NCBI RefSeq assembly: GCF_021021415.1
Contig: NZ_JAINWJ010000007.1
Location: 124,001-188,000 of the forward strand
Length of the DNA: 64,000 nucleotides
Origin: Martelella mediterranea
GTDB taxonomy: Bacteria > Pseudomonadota > Alphaproteobacteria > Rhizobiales > Rhizobiaceae
Reading direction: 5' to 3'
Shown: in pieces, positions 62,414 to 64,000 of the stretch
Layout: each line of letters opens with the position of its first letter
Position numbering within the stretch: position 1 is the stretch's first letter
Notes under the pieces: generated by a model
What the model was told of the DNA's origin: nothing
Seen by the model: the letters and a program-made list of their open reading frames with translations, nothing else
The model's database searches: none
Position numbers and translations under genes: made by a program

Positions 62414-63922
62414 ATGCAGGCCCGCGTCACAGCGCACAAGAACTTCACCATTTCCATGATCGATCCGAGGCTCTACGGCTCGTTTCTTGAGCATCTCGGA
62501 CGCGCAGTATACACCGGCATCTATGAGCCTGACCATCCCACCGCCGATGACAACGGCATGCGCCGTGACGTCATCGATCTCGTGCGTGAGCTGGATACCC
62601 CGATCTGCCGCTATCCCGGCGGCAATTTCGTATCGGCCTATAACTGGGAGGACGGCATCGGCCCGCAGAGCGAGCGCCCCACCCGTCTCGACCTAGCCTG
62701 GCGGACGGCGGAATCCAACCAGGTCGGCATCCACGAATTCGCCCGCTGGGCCGAAGCCGCCAATACCGAGATGATGCTGGCCGTCAATCTCGGCTCGCGC
62801 GGGCTCGATGCGGCGCGCAATTTCGTCGAATATGTCAATCATCCAGGCGGCAGCTACTGGTCCGACCTGCGCCGCAAGAACGGCCAGGCCGATCCGTGGA
62901 ACGTCAAGCTCTGGTGCCTCGGCAACGAGATGGATGGCCCCTGGCAGGTCGGTCACAAATCCGCCGCCGAATATGGCCATCTCGCCAACGAGACCGCCAA
63001 GGCGATCCGCGCCTTCGACGACAAGCTCGAACTGGTGGTCTGCGGCTCGTCCCATTCCGACATGCCGACCTTCCCGCAATGGGAAGCCACGGTGCTGGAC
63101 GAGACCTATGACCAGGTCGACTATATCTCGCTGCACATGTATTTCATGAACTACGAGAAGAACACGCGCGAATATCTGGCGCTGCCGGAAAAGCTCGACC
63201 GCTATATCGGCACGGTCAGCGGCGTGATCGACTACATCAAGGCCAAGAAGCGCTCGAAAAAGAACGTCAAGATCTCCTTCGATGAGTGGAATGTCTGGTA
63301 TCACGAGCGCGAGGCGGACGAAAAACGCATGAAGGAGTGGGACTGGCCGCACGCGCCGGTGCTTCTCGAAGACATCTACAATTTCGAGGATGTGCTCCAG
63401 GTTGGCTGCATCATCAACACCTTCATCCGCCGCTCGGATGTGGTGAGCATTGCCTGCATCGCCCAGCTCGTGAACGTCATCGCGCCGATCATGACGGCGC
63501 CCGGCGGCGCGGCCTGGAAGCAGACAATCTATCATCCCTTCCAGCTTGCCTCGCGCTATGGCCGCGGCACGGCGCTGGCGCTCGACGTCGATTGCGCCAC
63601 TTATAACGCCGATATCGCGGCCAATGTGTCCTATCTCGACATTTCCGGCGTCCACGACGCGGATGAGGGCACACTGACCTTCTTCGCCATCAACCGTCAC
63701 GGAGAGGAGCCGATGACGATTGATCTCGCGCTGGAGCGCTTCGGCGAAATCAGGTCGGTCGAGCACACGCTGATCAAGCATGACGACCTCGAAGCGGTGA
63801 ATACGCAGGAAAATCCGGAAAACGTGAAACCCGTGAAGCAGGACGGCGCAAGCGTGTCCGGCGGCAAGGTTTCGATTACGGTGCCTGCCTATTCCTACTC
63901 GATGATCCGGGTGACGCTCTAG
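62414..63922 (+). CDS. abfA: Intracellular alpha-N-arabinofuranosidase (GH51)
   Basis: 502 residues, no signal peptide. GH51 TIM barrel then a C-terminal beta domain. Acid/base E172 in WCLGNEMDGPWQ and nucleophile E291 in ISFDEWNVWY; PICRYPGGNFVSAYNWEDGIGP is the family's substrate loop. Releases L-arabinose from short arabino- or arabinoxylo-oligosaccharides after import. The ATG at 62414 has GGGGAGGA upstream. 122 bp after the ArsR-type regulator. Confidence 0.97.
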   Translation: MQARVTAHKNFTISMIDPRLYGSFLEHLGRAVYTGIYEPDHPTADDNGMRRDVIDLVRELDTPICRYPGGNFVSAYNWEDGIGPQSERPTRLDLAWRTAESNQVGIHEFARWAEAANTEMMLAVNLGSRGLDAARNFVEYVNHPGGSYWSDLRRKNGQADPWNVKLWCLGNEMDGPWQVGHKSAAEYGHLANETAKAIRAFDDKLELVVCGSSHSDMPTFPQWEATVLDETYDQVDYISLHMYFMNYEKNTREYLALPEKLDRYIGTVSGVIDYIKAKKRSKKNVKISFDEWNVWYHEREADEKRMKEWDWPHAPVLLEDIYNFEDVLQVGCIINTFIRRSDVVSIACIAQLVNVIAPIMTAPGGAAWKQTIYHPFQLASRYGRGTALALDVDCATYNADIAANVSYLDISGVHDADEGTLTFFAINRHGEEPMTIDLALERFGEIRSVEHTLIKHDDLEAVNTQENPENVKPVKQDGASVSGGKVSITVPAYSYSMIRVTL

Positions 63923-64000
63923 CGTCAGCCGGACCGCCGCTGCGCGCAATCAAGCAAGACGGCGCGCCGCATGCCTTCTGAAACGGGGCCGGCGCGGCGA

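Noticed and set aside
1-64000. Genomic island or prophage boundaries
   Set aside because: No tRNA, integrase, transposase, direct repeats or abrupt change in codon style noticed; regions look like ordinary rhizobial accessory metabolism.

Overview
The window is a GC-rich (low 60s percent by eye, not computed), densely coded stretch of an alphaproteobacterial chromosome or large replicon, most like the Hyphomicrobiales (Rhizobium/Agrobacterium/Martelella-type). Reasons: long same-strand operons with ATGA start/stop overlaps, six ABC importer systems, many LacI/GntR/ROK/DeoR regulators, and rhizobial-type intergenic palindromes. I see no tRNA, rRNA, CRISPR array, insertion sequence, phage gene or integrase. 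The only housekeeping gene is polA at the left end.

Layout. 1-313: tandem terminators. 314-7648 (minus): LacI regulator, xylB, xylA, polA and an SMR exporter; the first three form a xylose catabolic operon with a near-perfect 20-bp operator in front. 7777-12949: a solute-binding protein without a signal peptide, a divergent TetR/NAD-epimerase pair around a nested palindrome, a DeoR repressor, and an unknown single-span membrane protein. 13022-28241: a candidate aromatic/indole catabolic region with two phytoene-desaturase-like FAD oxidoreductases around an isatin-hydrolase-like cyclase, a MarR regulator, IorAB-type 2-oxoacid oxidoreductase, a complete Dpp/Opp importer and an HpcH/HpaI aldolase. 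28247-29590: Lrp regulator divergent from an atypical tryptophan-2,3-dioxygenase-family protein. 29681-37171: a branched-chain-type (Liv) importer divergent from a GntR-DUF3830-TIGR04076-aldo/keto reductase-binding protein operon. 37307-38527: ArsR, SRPBCC and GFA genes. 38717-43779: a class-V PLP enzyme, an amino-acid binding protein and permease without ATPase, GntR, and a DadA-like oxidoreductase.

43993-52417 is the most interesting block: a diverged GDPD, twin perfect LacI-type operators, then binding protein, unusually large MalF-like permease, second permease, ATPase, canonical GDPD, LacI regulator and an inositol-monophosphatase-family phosphatase, nearly all overlapping or tightly spaced. 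Import plus phosphodiesterase plus sugar phosphatase parallels the logic of the agrocinopine (acc) catabolic genes of Ti plasmids, but with a carbohydrate-type (CUT1) transporter. I infer uptake and stepwise breakdown of a sugar or polyol phosphodiester.

52462-63922 is a second sugar region: a CUT1 importer (minus) divergent from ROK regulator, Gfo/Idh/MocA dehydrogenase, ThuA-like protein and aldo/keto reductase, then an ArsR-type regulator with a large extra domain and an intracellular GH51 alpha-L-arabinofuranosidase. Together with xylAB this points to use of plant-derived pentoses and oligosaccharides. Family names come from recognising motifs by eye; no database search was run.
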